Notes: generated by a model from the letters alone, not told the origin. Counted from the stretch's first letter, positions 52,806-60,714 are shown. The stretch is 64,000 nucleotides of DNA from Aureimonas sp. Leaf324 (GCF_001423245.1 NZ_LMOH01000025.1:63329-127328); one strand, 5' to 3'. A program made the numbers and translations.

Positions 52806-53396
52806 ATGACAGACATGGCTCCTCGCCCCGCCGCCCGCGCTTCCAACGTGCTTCTGTCCACTCCGGCGGGCCGGATCGTCGTGGGGGCTTCGATCGTCCT
52901 CGTGATGGCGGCCATCCTGGACCTGATGGGACGGCCGCTGGTCTGCGACTGCGGCACCATCCGCCTTTGGGACGGCGACCCGCACTCGCCGGGGTCCTCG
53001 CAGCAGTTCGCGGACTGGTATTCCGCGCTTCACGTCGTCTTCGGCATCGGCCTCTACCTGGCGCTCCACCGCGCGCGGCCGCACTGGCCGACGAGCTGGC
53101 TTCTTCTCACCGCCCTCGCCTCCAGCGCCGTCTGGGAGGCGATGGAGAACTCGCCCTGGATCATCGCGATGTTCGGCCAGGCGGTCGGCGCGCCGGAATA
53201 CAACGGCGACAGCGTCTTCAACGCGCTGGGAGACACCGTGTTCGTGGCGCTCGGCTTCCTCGCCGCGCGCGCGCTTCCCCTCAAGGGAACGATCGCGCTG
53301 GTGCTCCTCCTCGAACTCGCCATCGCGCTCGCCATCCGAGACGGGTTCGTGCTCGGCACGCTCCGGCTTCTCGGGGTCTCGGTGCCGCCGGTCTGA
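52806..53396 (+). CDS. DUF2585 membrane protein
   Basis: A 196-residue protein with about five hydrophobic spans (for example IVVGASIVLVMAAILDLM, WYSALHVVFGIGLYLALH, TVFVALGFLAARALPL). The central block VWEAMENSPWIIAMFGQ and YNGDSVFNALGDT are the conserved features of the DUF2585 family, found mainly in Rhizobiales. No function is established. It is divergent from crtX across 131 bases, which hold both promoters, and its stop is 3 bases from the convergent acetyltransferase. It lacks the His-box motifs expected of a carotenoid hydroxylase. Confidence 0.85.
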   Translation: MTDMAPRPAARASNVLLSTPAGRIVVGASIVLVMAAILDLMGRPLVCDCGTIRLWDGDPHSPGSSQQFADWYSALHVVFGIGLYLALHRARPHWPTSWLLLTALASSAVWEAMENSPWIIAMFGQAVGAPEYNGDSVFNALGDTVFVALGFLAARALPLKGTIALVLLLELAIALAIRDGFVLGTLRLLGVSVPPV

Positions 53397-53399
53397 GCG

Positions 53400-53924
53400 T
53401 CAGCGGGCTTTGGCGAACATCCAGCAGTCGCGCGGGGTGTCCTCGATGTTCGGATGCACCATCCAGCGCTTGAGCAGCCCCTCGCGATCGAGGCCGGCCT
53501 TCTCCATGACGCGCGCGGACGCGACGTTGTCGACGTCGCAGGTGGCGCCGATGCGCCAGACGTCGCGCTGCTTCATCGCCCAGGCGACGACCTCGGTCAG
53601 CGCCTCGGTCATCAATCCCTGGTTCCAGGATCGGCGCGACAGGACGTAGCCGAAGCCGATCCGTCCCGGCACGTCGCGCCGGATCGTCAGCGCCCCGCGC
53701 AGCTGCCGGTCGCGCCGGCCGAGAAGCGTGAAGGTGCGCGACGTCTCGCTGGCGATGCAGCCGGTGATGAACTCCTCGGTCTCGCGCACCGAGGTGTGCG
53801 GCGCCCAGGTCAGGTAACGCGTGACCTCGGGGTCCTGCGCGTACTCGTCGAAGATCGCACCCGTGTCGCCGAGGGCGATGGGGCGGAGGATCAGGTCTTC
53901 GGTCCAGAGCGTGTCAGGAAACAT
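53400..53924 (-). CDS. GNAT-family N-acetyltransferase (RimJ/RimL type)
   Basis: A 174-residue enzyme with the GNAT fold: LILRPIALGDTGAIF at the start, GRIGFGYVLSRRSWNQGLMT with the acetyl-CoA region, and NVASARVMEKAGLDREG near the end. This subgroup acetylates protein N-termini, antibiotics or small amines; the substrate here cannot be read. It is 51 bases downstream of the HerA-like gene on the same strand. Confidence 0.86.
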   Translation of the reverse strand: MFPDTLWTEDLILRPIALGDTGAIFDEYAQDPEVTRYLTWAPHTSVRETEEFITGCIASETSRTFTLLGRRDRQLRGALTIRRDVPGRIGFGYVLSRRSWNQGLMTEALTEVVAWAMKQRDVWRIGATCDVDNVASARVMEKAGLDREGLLKRWMVHPNIEDTPRDCWMFAKAR

Positions 53925-53975
53925 GCGGCCCTTCTGGCACGGATCACGGGCGGGGACGAGCCCTCGACCCGCGCA

Positions 53976-55496
53976 TCATTTCACGCGGCGAAGGCGCGGG
54001 GCGGCGGCAGGCCCGCGCGGCTTGGCGCTGCCCGCCCCGGTGCGCCAGTTGTTGCCGGCGATGGTGACGACGCGGTTGCCGCGAAAGTCCGTCTCGGCGG
54101 CGATATAGCCGCGCTCGGCCATCCAGGTCAGAAGGAAGCGCCCGCGCGAGGGCGAATGGCTGCCGTAGGCGCGCGCCAGCACCTCGTCGCCGGGGCAGGG
54201 CTCGGCGTCGCGTGCCGCCTTCGCCAGAAGGAGATAGACGCCCTGCATGTCCTCCGGCAGCTCCTCCGATCGCGCCACGACCTCGGTCCAGGCCTCGTCC
54301 TCGCCGTCGGCTCCGACCCCGGCCCGCGCCAGCGCGAGCTTGCGCCGGAAGCCGGCAAGATCGAGCGCACCCGGCGACAGCCGCTTCAGCCGGCAATGGG
54401 TGAGAAAGTCCTGATAGAGGGTCTGGACGGGGCGGAACGCCGCCTCCGGGTCGGCCATCAGCTCGGTGAAGATGGAATCGATCCGCTCCTGGCGCTCGGC
54501 CAGCGTCTCCTCGTCCTCCTCCGGCTCGTCCTCCAGCGGGGCGGGCGCGGCAAAGCGCGGCGCCGAGACGCGCTCCAGAAGCTCGCGCGTCGCCACCGCC
54601 GGCTCGCGCCGAACCGGCGCCGGCAGGGCGACCGGCTCGTCCGCGCCGGCGGTGAAGATGAGATCGGCCATCTCGGCCGGGCTCGCCTCGGGCAGCGCCA
54701 TCAGCACCGGGCGGCCCGAGCGTCCGGCCGTCTCCACCGGGCCGATGCGCAGCGGAATGGGCTTGCGCGACAGCGCCGGCCCGAGCGCCACGAAGTGGCC
54801 GGGCTCGAGGTCGCGGAAGCGCTCGGCCTGCCGCCGGTCCATGCCCAGAAGGTCGGCCGCGCGCGCCATGTCGATGTCGAGAAAGGTGCGGCCCATCAGG
54901 AAGTTCGAGGCCTCCGCCGCCACGTTCTTGGCAAGCTTGGCGAGGCGCTGCGTCGCGATCATGCCGGCCAGCCCGCGCTTGCGGCCGCGGCACATGAGGT
55001 TGGTCATCGCGCCGAGCGAGATGCGACGCGCCTCGTCCCCCACTTCGCCGGCGATCGCGGGCGCGAAGATCTGCGCCTCGTCCACCGCGATCAGCATCGG
55101 GAACCAGTGGTGCCGGTCGGCGTCGAAGAGACCGTTCAGGAAGGCGGCAGCGCAGTTCATCTGCACCTCGGCATCCAGCCCTTCGAGGTTGAGGACGACC
55201 GAGGCGCGATGCTGGCGGATGCGCGTCGCGATGCGCGCGAGTTCGGCGGGCGTCCGGTCTGCGTCCACCACGACATGCCCGAACCGGTCGGAGAAGGACA
55301 CGAAGTCGCCCTCCGGATCGATGATCGCCTGCTGCACCCAGCCGGCGCTCTGCTCCAGGATGCGCCGGAAAAGGTGCGACTTGCCGGAGCCGGAATTGCC
55401 CTGCACCAGAAGGCGCGTGGACAGGAGTTCCTCCAGGTCCATCTCCGCCGGCTCGCCCGTGGCGGTCGTTCCGAGATCGACGGCGACCTTGGTCAA
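53976..55496 (-). CDS. HerA/DUF853-like ATPase
   Basis: A 506-residue P-loop ATPase. Walker A GNSGSGKS at 33-40, a conserved IIDPEGDF strand, Walker B MLIAVDEAQIF, and a sensor region IATQRLAKLAKN. The pattern matches the HerA/VirB4-FtsK branch often annotated as DUF853 or ATP-binding protein. The C-terminal ~200 residues contain an acidic linker (DEPEEDEE) and a winged-helix-like end. Classical HerA works with the nuclease NurA, but no nurA gene is adjacent. TTG start with GGAG 8 bases upstream; the first ATG (55442) lies within the domain start. Its cellular role is unknown. Confidence 0.83.
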   Translation of the reverse strand: MTKVAVDLGTTATGEPAEMDLEELLSTRLLVQGNSGSGKSHLFRRILEQSAGWVQQAIIDPEGDFVSFSDRFGHVVVDADRTPAELARIATRIRQHRASVVLNLEGLDAEVQMNCAAAFLNGLFDADRHHWFPMLIAVDEAQIFAPAIAGEVGDEARRISLGAMTNLMCRGRKRGLAGMIATQRLAKLAKNVAAEASNFLMGRTFLDIDMARAADLLGMDRRQAERFRDLEPGHFVALGPALSRKPIPLRIGPVETAGRSGRPVLMALPEASPAEMADLIFTAGADEPVALPAPVRREPAVATRELLERVSAPRFAAPAPLEDEPEEDEETLAERQERIDSIFTELMADPEAAFRPVQTLYQDFLTHCRLKRLSPGALDLAGFRRKLALARAGVGADGEDEAWTEVVARSEELPEDMQGVYLLLAKAARDAEPCPGDEVLARAYGSHSPSRGRFLLTWMAERGYIAAETDFRGNRVVTIAGNNWRTGAGSAKPRGPAAAPRLRRVK

Positions 55497-55628
55497 ACGG
55501 CTTCACTCCGAAATGCGAACGGTCCCGCACGGCTCAGCGCACGGGCCCGCGATGTTCATGGTCGAGGAAGCCCTAATCTAGCGGAGCGGGTGTCCGATCA
55601 GGAGTCCCGCGCCGCCCGGCGTCCACAG

Positions 55629-56327
55629 TTATCGCTGGTTGCCCAGCCACTTGTCGTAGTCGGACACGAGAAGGTGCACCGGCGCCTCGTCCTCCTCGAT
55701 CTCGGCGAAGCGCCCGATCGGCTCGGCGAAGACGTTGTCGGTCAGGTCGTCGTTGACGGTCGAGACCTCGCCGATCAGGACGTCCCCGCCCTCGCCCCAG
55801 AAGGCGTGCCAGTCGGTGCGCGGCATCAGCGTCACGCTCTCGCCCGGCGACAGGCGCAGGATGTCGCCGCCCTTCATCTGGCGCCGCATGCCGTCGGTGA
55901 CGACATTCACGGGCAGTGACTTGTCGATCTCGCCGTCCGGCCCCGCCGTGTAGAGCTTCAGCGCCAGCGTCGCCCCGCCGCGGTTGATGATGTCCTCGGC
56001 CTTGAGATCGTGCCGGTGCATCGGCGACAGCTGATCCTTCCGCGAGATCATGATCTTCTCGGCATAGAGCATCCCGCGCCCCGCCTTCAGGTCGGCATTG
56101 TCGCCGTTGCGCGTCGTGAACAGGAACAAGCCGAGATTGTCGAAGTCGCCGCGCCCGTAATCCGTGATGTCCCAGCCGAGCCGCCGCTCCACGACCGCCG
56201 AAAGATCATCCCGCCGCGCCTGCATCTCGGCTGGCGAGAGATAGGCGAACGGCGGCATCACGTAGCCGAACGACCGGATGAACTCGTCGCTCTGCCGGAT
56301 GATCTCGTTGACCCGCGATCTCTTCAT
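55629..56327 (-). CDS. D-lyxose (or D-mannose-type) ketol-isomerase, cupin family
   Basis: A 232-residue cupin. SPMHRHDLKAEDIINRGG contains the metal-binding His-x-His and Glu, and DWHAFWGEGGDVLIGEVS the distal His. These match the D-lyxose isomerase family (DUF1498) that interconverts D-lyxose and D-xylulose. The ATG used has GGAGGAGGG 5-7 bases upstream. No sugar kinase or transporter is adjacent, so its pathway is not indicated, though xylulose would enter the pentose phosphate pathway. Confidence 0.82.
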   Translation of the reverse strand: MKRSRVNEIIRQSDEFIRSFGYVMPPFAYLSPAEMQARRDDLSAVVERRLGWDITDYGRGDFDNLGLFLFTTRNGDNADLKAGRGMLYAEKIMISRKDQLSPMHRHDLKAEDIINRGGATLALKLYTAGPDGEIDKSLPVNVVTDGMRRQMKGGDILRLSPGESVTLMPRTDWHAFWGEGGDVLIGEVSTVNDDLTDNVFAEPIGRFAEIEEDEAPVHLLVSDYDKWLGNQR

Positions 56328-56407
56328 GCTGCCCTCCTCCGGCACGCCCTCGTTGCCGATGCCCTAGCACGAGACGGGGCCGGGGCGAGAGTGCCAACGT
56401 CGATGGC

Positions 56408-56585
56408 AGGGGCGCTGCCCCTGCACCCCGCCAGGGGAAATGATTTCCCCTTGGACCCCTCCTCATTTGAGGCTTGTCCGAGATCGGGACGGGCCAACGG
56501 CTCGTCCCGATCTCGGAAGAGGTCACAAACGAAAAGAAGGGTTCGGGAATTCTTTCCCGAGCGGGGCTCGGGGCGGCAGCCCCGC
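56408..56585. repeat. Cluster of five perfect hairpins in an intergenic region
   Basis: In 178 bases there are five perfect inverted repeats: 56408-56422 (6-bp stem), 56433-56451 (8 bp), 56478-56516 (14 bp, CCGAGATCGGGACG arm), 56543-56560 (7 bp) and 56561-56585 (8 bp). It lies between udgX and the lyxose isomerase gene (276 bases, no ORF). The last pair, read on minus, could end udgX transcription; the whole looks like an extragenic palindromic element. Confidence 0.7.
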
Positions 56586-56603
56586 TAACCCACCCCCGCG
56601 CCC

Positions 56604-58082
56604 TCACCCCAGCGCGATCTCGGGCACGTAGGCTTTGGCGCGGTCCATGTCGGCGTGGAAGGCTTCGCGCTCGCGCGCCTGGGCCTGCGGGTCGGGCAGG
56701 CGAAGGATGTAGGCGGGGTGGACGGTGACGAGGAGCTTGGTGGTGCCGCCGGGCAGGTCGATCAGCTTGGAGCGCGTGTCGCGGATCGTCACGGTCTTGC
56801 CGAGGACGGACGCGGCGGCGGTGGCGCCGAGCGCCACGATGAGCTTCGGCTTGATGAGCTCGCGCTCCTGTTCGAGCCACCAGCGGCAGACCTTGACCTC
56901 GCCCATGTTGGGCTTGGCGTGGATGCGCCGCTTGCCGCGCGGCTCGAACTTGAAATGCTTCACGGCATTGGTGACGTAGGCTTGGGAGCGGTCGATGCCG
57001 GCGGCGGCGAGAGCCTCGTCGAAGACCTTGCCGGCGGGGCCGATGAAGGGCTCGCCGGCCAGATCCTCCTGGTCGCCCGGCTGCTCGCCGACGAAGATGA
57101 CCGGCGCGTCGGCGGGGCCCTTGCCGAAGATGGTCTGGGTCGCGGGCTCCCAGAGCGGGCAGGCCTTGCAGTGCTTCGCCTGCTCGCGGGCCTCCTCGAT
57201 GTCTTCCGGCGGCTTGTTGAAGCCGTTGAAGGCCGGAGCCTGTGATGCCGCGCGTGCCATGTCGTTTCGCTCCGCCTGTTTCTCGTGGCGGAAACTCGGG
57301 AGCGTCGGCTGGGTTTCGATCATGCGGCGCTGCGCCGCCTCGGCGCCCCGGATCAGCGGCTCGATCAGGGTCGCCTCGGGCAGGTTGTGCCAGTACTTCT
57401 TCGGCATCTCGGCTTGCATCGCCTTCACCTTCAAGCGCGCCGGATTGAAGATCGAGGCGTAGTAGGTGAGCCAGAGCGCTTCCATGTCGTCGTCGGCGGG
57501 CTTCTGGGAGGGGTCGGCGCCCGGCGCGAAGACCATCTCGACGCCGTCCCAGTGGACGGAGCGCTTCGGCGTCAGGATGCTCCAGACCATGCCGGCGAAG
57601 CGTCTGACGAAGAACGGGGCGGTGAGTTCGACCACGTGGTGGAAGGGCTCGAACCAGGCGATGTACTGGCGTTGGCCCTCGGCGTCCTCGATCTCGCGGA
57701 AGCGCACGAAGGCCTTCATCTTGTGGCTGTCGCGATAGACCGCCTTCTGCATCTCGACGGCGCGGCGCGTGTCGGAGTCGGAGACGATCTCGAGGAGCTT
57801 CTTCTCCGACTGGAGGCGCCAGAGGAGGCGATAGGCGAAGACGAAGCGCTCAGGGTCGGCGTGGCAGATGAGCTTGCGCGCGACGTCCGGAAACGCCTTC
57901 GGAACGTTGAAGGGCGCGGCGTCAGCAGCGCGGTCCGGCAACGGCTCGGCAAAGAGGGGCGCGGGATCCTCGCCCACGGCAAAGGCCATCTCCTCCGGCG
58001 GCACACCGAGCGCCAGCGCGGTGCGGGCCGCCTCGCGCCAGCCGTCGAAATCCGCCGGGTGGTCGAGGCGCGCCAGAAACAT
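56604..58082 (-). CDS. udgX: DUF4130-UdgX fusion, uracil-DNA-binding repair protein
   Basis: A 492-residue protein. Residues ~1-250 are the DUF4130/TIGR03915 region (WRLQSEKKLLEIVSD, FVRFREIEDAEG, HWDGVEMVF). Residues ~290-492 are a family 4-like UDG: CKACPL (Cys305, Cys308), GEQPGDQEDLAGEPFIGPAG, then the UdgX-specific KRRIHAKP loop with His388, and VTVHPAYILRLP. UdgX proteins bind uracil in DNA and become covalently attached through that His. Only three cysteines are in the UDG part (305, 308, 399); the fourth family-4 position appears to be His in VKHFKFEP. Its ATG overlaps the radical SAM stop by 1 base, so both are co-translated. Confidence 0.9.
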   Translation of the reverse strand: MFLARLDHPADFDGWREAARTALALGVPPEEMAFAVGEDPAPLFAEPLPDRAADAAPFNVPKAFPDVARKLICHADPERFVFAYRLLWRLQSEKKLLEIVSDSDTRRAVEMQKAVYRDSHKMKAFVRFREIEDAEGQRQYIAWFEPFHHVVELTAPFFVRRFAGMVWSILTPKRSVHWDGVEMVFAPGADPSQKPADDDMEALWLTYYASIFNPARLKVKAMQAEMPKKYWHNLPEATLIEPLIRGAEAAQRRMIETQPTLPSFRHEKQAERNDMARAASQAPAFNGFNKPPEDIEEAREQAKHCKACPLWEPATQTIFGKGPADAPVIFVGEQPGDQEDLAGEPFIGPAGKVFDEALAAAGIDRSQAYVTNAVKHFKFEPRGKRRIHAKPNMGEVKVCRWWLEQERELIKPKLIVALGATAAASVLGKTVTIRDTRSKLIDLPGGTTKLLVTVHPAYILRLPDPQAQAREREAFHADMDRAKAYVPEIALG

Positions 58083-59320
58083 CAGAAGAGGCTCAGCTGC
58101 TCGGCCTTGGGTGCCACCAGCCCGCGCAGGTTCTCCCGGTCGGTGAGGCCACCAGGCGTCCAGTCCAGCGCCTGCACGAAGGGGCGCACCTTTTCCACCG
58201 AGTGGCAGAGCCGGGCGACGTCGTCGAGACGCAGCGACCGATGGCGGCGCGTCGAGAGGATGCGGTCCACCGCCTTGGCGCCGAAGCCCGGCACGCGCAG
58301 GAGCATCTCGCGATCCGCCTTGTTGACGTCGACCGGGAAACGCCCGCGGTTCTTCAGCGCCCAGGCGAGCTTCGGATCGATGGCGAGATCCAGCATCCCG
58401 TCGGCCGAGCCGCCCGAGACGATCTCGTCCCGCCCGAACCCGTAGAAGCGCATCAGCCAGTCGGCCTGATAGAGGCGGTGCTCGCGCATCAGGGGCGGCT
58501 TGGCGAGCGGCAGGCGCGAGGAGGCATCCGGGATCGGCGAGAAGGCGGAATAGTAGACACGGCGCAGCCGGTAGTTGCCGTAGAGGTTCTCGGACCGGCC
58601 GAGGATCAGGTCGTCGTTCGCCCCGTCGGCGCCGATGATCATCTGCGTCGACTGGCCGCCCGGCGCGAACTTCGCCGGCTTGGCGCGGTCCTTCGCCTCG
58701 CCCTTGTGTTCGTCGATCTTGAGCCGGAGGTGCCCCATCGAGCGCTTGATGTCGCGCGGCTTCTTCTCGGGCGCCAGCGCCTCCAGCGCGATGTCGGTCG
58801 GCAGTTCGATGTTGATCGACAGGCGGTCGGCGAAGAGCCCGGCCTCCTCGATGAGCTTCGGCGATGCGTCGGGGATGGTCTTGAGGTGGATGTAGCCCGA
58901 AAAGTTCTCTTCCATCCGCAGCTTTCGCGCGATGCGCACCATCTCCTCCATCGTGTAGTCGGAGTTGCGGATGATGCCCGAGGAGAGGAACAGGCCCTCG
59001 ATGTAGTTCCGCTTGTAGAACTCCATCGTCAGCTTCACGACCTCCTCCACCGAGAAGCGCGCCCTTGCGACGTTGGAGGACGAGCGGTTCACGCAGTAGA
59101 CGCAGTCGTAGATGCAGAAGTTGGTCATCAGGATCTTGAGCAGCGAGATGCACCGCCCGTCCGGCGCATAGGCGTGGCAAATCCCGGACCCTTCGGTCGA
59201 GCCGATGCCCTTGGACTTCGACGAATCCCGTTTCGATGTCCCGCTGGAAGCGCAGGACGCGTCGTACTTGGCGGCGTCCGAGAGGATCGCCAGCTTCTGC
59301 ATCAGGGTCGGCTTGCTCAT
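58082..59320 (-). CDS. Putative DNA modification/repair radical SAM protein (TIGR03916-like)
   Basis: A 412-residue protein. The radical SAM motif CIYDCVYC has Cys69, Cys73 and Cys76, preceded by LKILMTNF. Additional Cys-rich N-terminus. LSINIELPTD and MIIGADGANDDLI lie in the barrel. The C-terminal ~90 residues include a helix-hairpin-helix DNA-binding segment, VNKADREMLLRVPGFGAKAV. The partner is UdgX, the usual neighbour of this family; the reaction is not known. Start: ATG at 59320. Longer starts at 59356 or 59377 would place the SOS box inside the gene, whereas 59320 leaves it 15 bases upstream with a TATATA sequence between, so the short start is preferred. Confidence 0.9.
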   Translation of the reverse strand: MSKPTLMQKLAILSDAAKYDASCASSGTSKRDSSKSKGIGSTEGSGICHAYAPDGRCISLLKILMTNFCIYDCVYCVNRSSSNVARARFSVEEVVKLTMEFYKRNYIEGLFLSSGIIRNSDYTMEEMVRIARKLRMEENFSGYIHLKTIPDASPKLIEEAGLFADRLSINIELPTDIALEALAPEKKPRDIKRSMGHLRLKIDEHKGEAKDRAKPAKFAPGGQSTQMIIGADGANDDLILGRSENLYGNYRLRRVYYSAFSPIPDASSRLPLAKPPLMREHRLYQADWLMRFYGFGRDEIVSGGSADGMLDLAIDPKLAWALKNRGRFPVDVNKADREMLLRVPGFGAKAVDRILSTRRHRSLRLDDVARLCHSVEKVRPFVQALDWTPGGLTDRENLRGLVAPKAEQLSLF

Positions 59321-59334
59321 TTTCTTTATATAGT

Positions 59335-59349
59335 GTTCCCGCTTCGTTC
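59335..59349 (-). promoter_or_regulatory. LexA (SOS) box of the radical SAM-udgX operon
   Basis: GTTC-CCGCTTC-GTTC is an exact match to the alphaproteobacterial LexA consensus GTTC-N7-GTTC (read as GAAC-N7-GAAC on the minus strand). It ends 15 bases before the radical SAM start, next to a TATATA -10-like sequence, so LexA binding would block the promoter. The 223-base gap also holds the BA14K promoter. Confidence 0.8.
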
Positions 59350-59408
59350 GGGCCATGCATGGCAACGGCTTTTCCACCGCCTGCGACCAGGACGCTCGAA
59401 CTCGACGT

Positions 59409-59427
59409 GTTCAGGTCGCGTTCAGGT
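59409..59427 (+). promoter_or_regulatory. Direct repeat GTTCAGGT-N3-GTTCAGGT before BA14K gene 1
   Basis: Two identical 8-mers 11 bp apart, about 117 bases before the start of the first BA14K gene, followed by an AT-rich -10-like patch (TTTTATGA). The 11-bp period is that of OmpR-family sites. A near copy occurs before the second BA14K gene. Confidence 0.5.
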
Positions 59428-59543
59428 TGCGCCGCTCATTTTATGACCATGGATGGAACCGGATGACCGATCCCCGGTTCCTGCGGTCCGTCACTCCGGT
59501 CAGTAGCCGCGACGCTACCGCCACTCTTGGGAGAAAGCCCTTC

Positions 59544-59993
59544 ATGCGTAAGCTGTTCCAGTCGTTCATGGCCGCCGCGGTGCTGGCCACCGGCGTCGTC
59601 ACCTTCTCGGCCCCGCAGGCCGAGGCCCAGAGCTTCCGCGAGCGTCAGCGCTTCGTCGAGCGCTTCTGCGCCCGCAACCCCGGTGCCCGCGATTGCCGCG
59701 ACTTCCGCCGTGACGGCCGTCGCTGGGACGACCGCCGCTACAATCGCTGGTACCGCGAGAGCTATCGTGACCGGAACCGCGGCGATGCCGCCGCTGCCGC
59801 GATCTTCGGCTTCGCCGCCGGTGCTGCCGTGGGTGCGGCCGCCAACGCCAACCGCGCGCCCGCCTATCGCGAAGGCGTCGTGGTGAGCCGCTCGCAGGCC
59901 GCCCGTTGCGCCGCGCGCTACCGCACCTACGACCCGCGCACCAACACCTACGTCGCCAACAGCGCGGGCGAGCGTCGCTACTGCAACCTCTAA
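59544..59993 (+). CDS. BA14K-family secreted protein, copy 1
   Basis: A 149-residue exported protein. Signal peptide ~1-29 (hydrophobic AAAVLATGVVTF, then APQAEA). The middle is rich in Arg, Asp, Tyr; a Gly/Ala-rich segment AAAIFGFAAGAAVGAAA follows, possibly membrane-associating. The C-terminus AARYRTYDPRTNTYVANSAG ending in a Cys pair is the BA14K signature (Brucella immunoreactive 14 kDa protein). Function in the family is unclear; a lectin-like or envelope role has been proposed. GGGAG lies about 10 bases before the ATG. A terminator-like hairpin follows. Confidence 0.88.
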   Translation: MRKLFQSFMAAAVLATGVVTFSAPQAEAQSFRERQRFVERFCARNPGARDCRDFRRDGRRWDDRRYNRWYRESYRDRNRGDAAAAAIFGFAAGAAVGAAANANRAPAYREGVVVSRSQAARCAARYRTYDPRTNTYVANSAGERRYCNL

Positions 59994-60014
59994 ACCGCAG
60001 CGATCTCTTTGCAG

Positions 60015-60046
60015 AAAAGGCGTCGGGCACTTGCCCGGCACCTTTT
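60015..60046 (+). terminator. Terminator-like hairpin after BA14K gene 1
   Basis: AAAAGG and CGGGC arms pair with GCCCG and CCTTTT around an ACTT loop, with a small internal mismatch. It lies 22 bases after the stop, and the 3' arm ends in a short T run. Confidence 0.7.
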
Positions 60047-60097
60047 CGCATATCGGCACCTTTCCGTCATTTAAGGGTCCACGGCGGAAACTTCCGC

Positions 60098-60116
60098 GTT
60101 CAGCTATCGTTCATCT
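60098..60116 (+). promoter_or_regulatory. Direct repeat GTTCAGCT-N3-GTTCATCT before BA14K gene 2
   Basis: Two related 8-mers with an 11-bp period, about 81 bases before the gene. They match the element before copy 1 in 13 of 16 repeat positions and both are followed within two bases by TGCG. Confidence 0.45.
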
Positions 60117-60196
60117 GCGATCGTGCTTCATCACCGTCGACAGCCGGGCGAGCGCCCGGCATTGAACGAACCGGCGGTGCCGGATGGGAGCTTTCC

Positions 60197-60637
60197 ATGC
60201 GCAAGACGTTTCTTGCTCTCGTAACCTCTGCCCTCGCCCTGACCGCCGCCGTGCCGGCGGCGCAGGCCGATCCCTGGCGCCATCGCGACCGGGGCAACGC
60301 GGGCGACGTGCTGCTCGGCGGCGCGGTGGGCCTGGCCGCCGGCGCGCTGCTCGGCTCGGCCCTGTCGCAACCGCAGCAGCCCCGCTACTACGAGCCCGCG
60401 CCGCGCTACTACGAGCCGCCGCCGCGCCCGGTCTATGTCGCGCCGCCGTCCTACGAGGACACGATCCCCGCGCCGCCGCGCTACTATCAGCCGCGCCAGG
60501 CCCGCTATTACGATGACTACGGCACCTACACGCGCTCGAGCCATGTGGATCGTTGCCTCGCGCGCTACCGCTCCTATGACCCGCGCACCGACACCTATGT
60601 CGGCTACGACGGCTACGAGCGTCGCTGCAATCTTTGA
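60197..60637 (+). CDS. BA14K-family secreted protein, copy 2
   Basis: A 146-residue paralogue of the previous gene. Signal peptide ~1-24 ending VPAAQA. A Gly/Ala-rich segment GGAVGLAAGALLGSAL is followed by a Pro/Tyr-rich stretch with repeated RYYEP units (about 60-105), absent from copy 1, then the C-terminal RCLARYRSYDPRTDTYVGYD with a closing Cys-Asn-Leu shared with copy 1. It has its own promoter element and a terminator downstream, so the two copies are separately transcribed. Confidence 0.87.
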   Translation: MRKTFLALVTSALALTAAVPAAQADPWRHRDRGNAGDVLLGGAVGLAAGALLGSALSQPQQPRYYEPAPRYYEPPPRPVYVAPPSYEDTIPAPPRYYQPRQARYYDDYGTYTRSSHVDRCLARYRSYDPRTDTYVGYDGYERRCNL

Positions 60638-60660
60638 CGGGTCGTTCCGTCGGATAAGAG

Positions 60661-60692
60661 AAAGGGGCGGCCCCGCCGGGCCGCCCCTTCTT
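60661..60692. terminator. Intrinsic terminator between BA14K copy 2 and the molybdenum hydroxylase operon
   Basis: A 12-bp perfect stem, AAGGGGCGGCCC / GGGCCGCCCCTT, with a 4-base loop. T content beside it is moderate on both strands (CTTCTT on plus, TTTCTCTT on minus), so it can serve both converging units. Confidence 0.8.
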
Positions 60693-60714
60693 GCTTTCGC
60701 AGGGTCGGGAAGCG

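Noticed and set aside
52806-53396. A crtZ or carotenoid hydroxylase next to crtX
   Set aside because: The protein has no HxxxxH/HxxHH boxes and fits the DUF2585 family.
56328-56603. A CRISPR array or mobile element near udgX
   Set aside because: The repeats are different inverted repeats, not equal direct repeats with spacers, and no cas gene or transposase is near.
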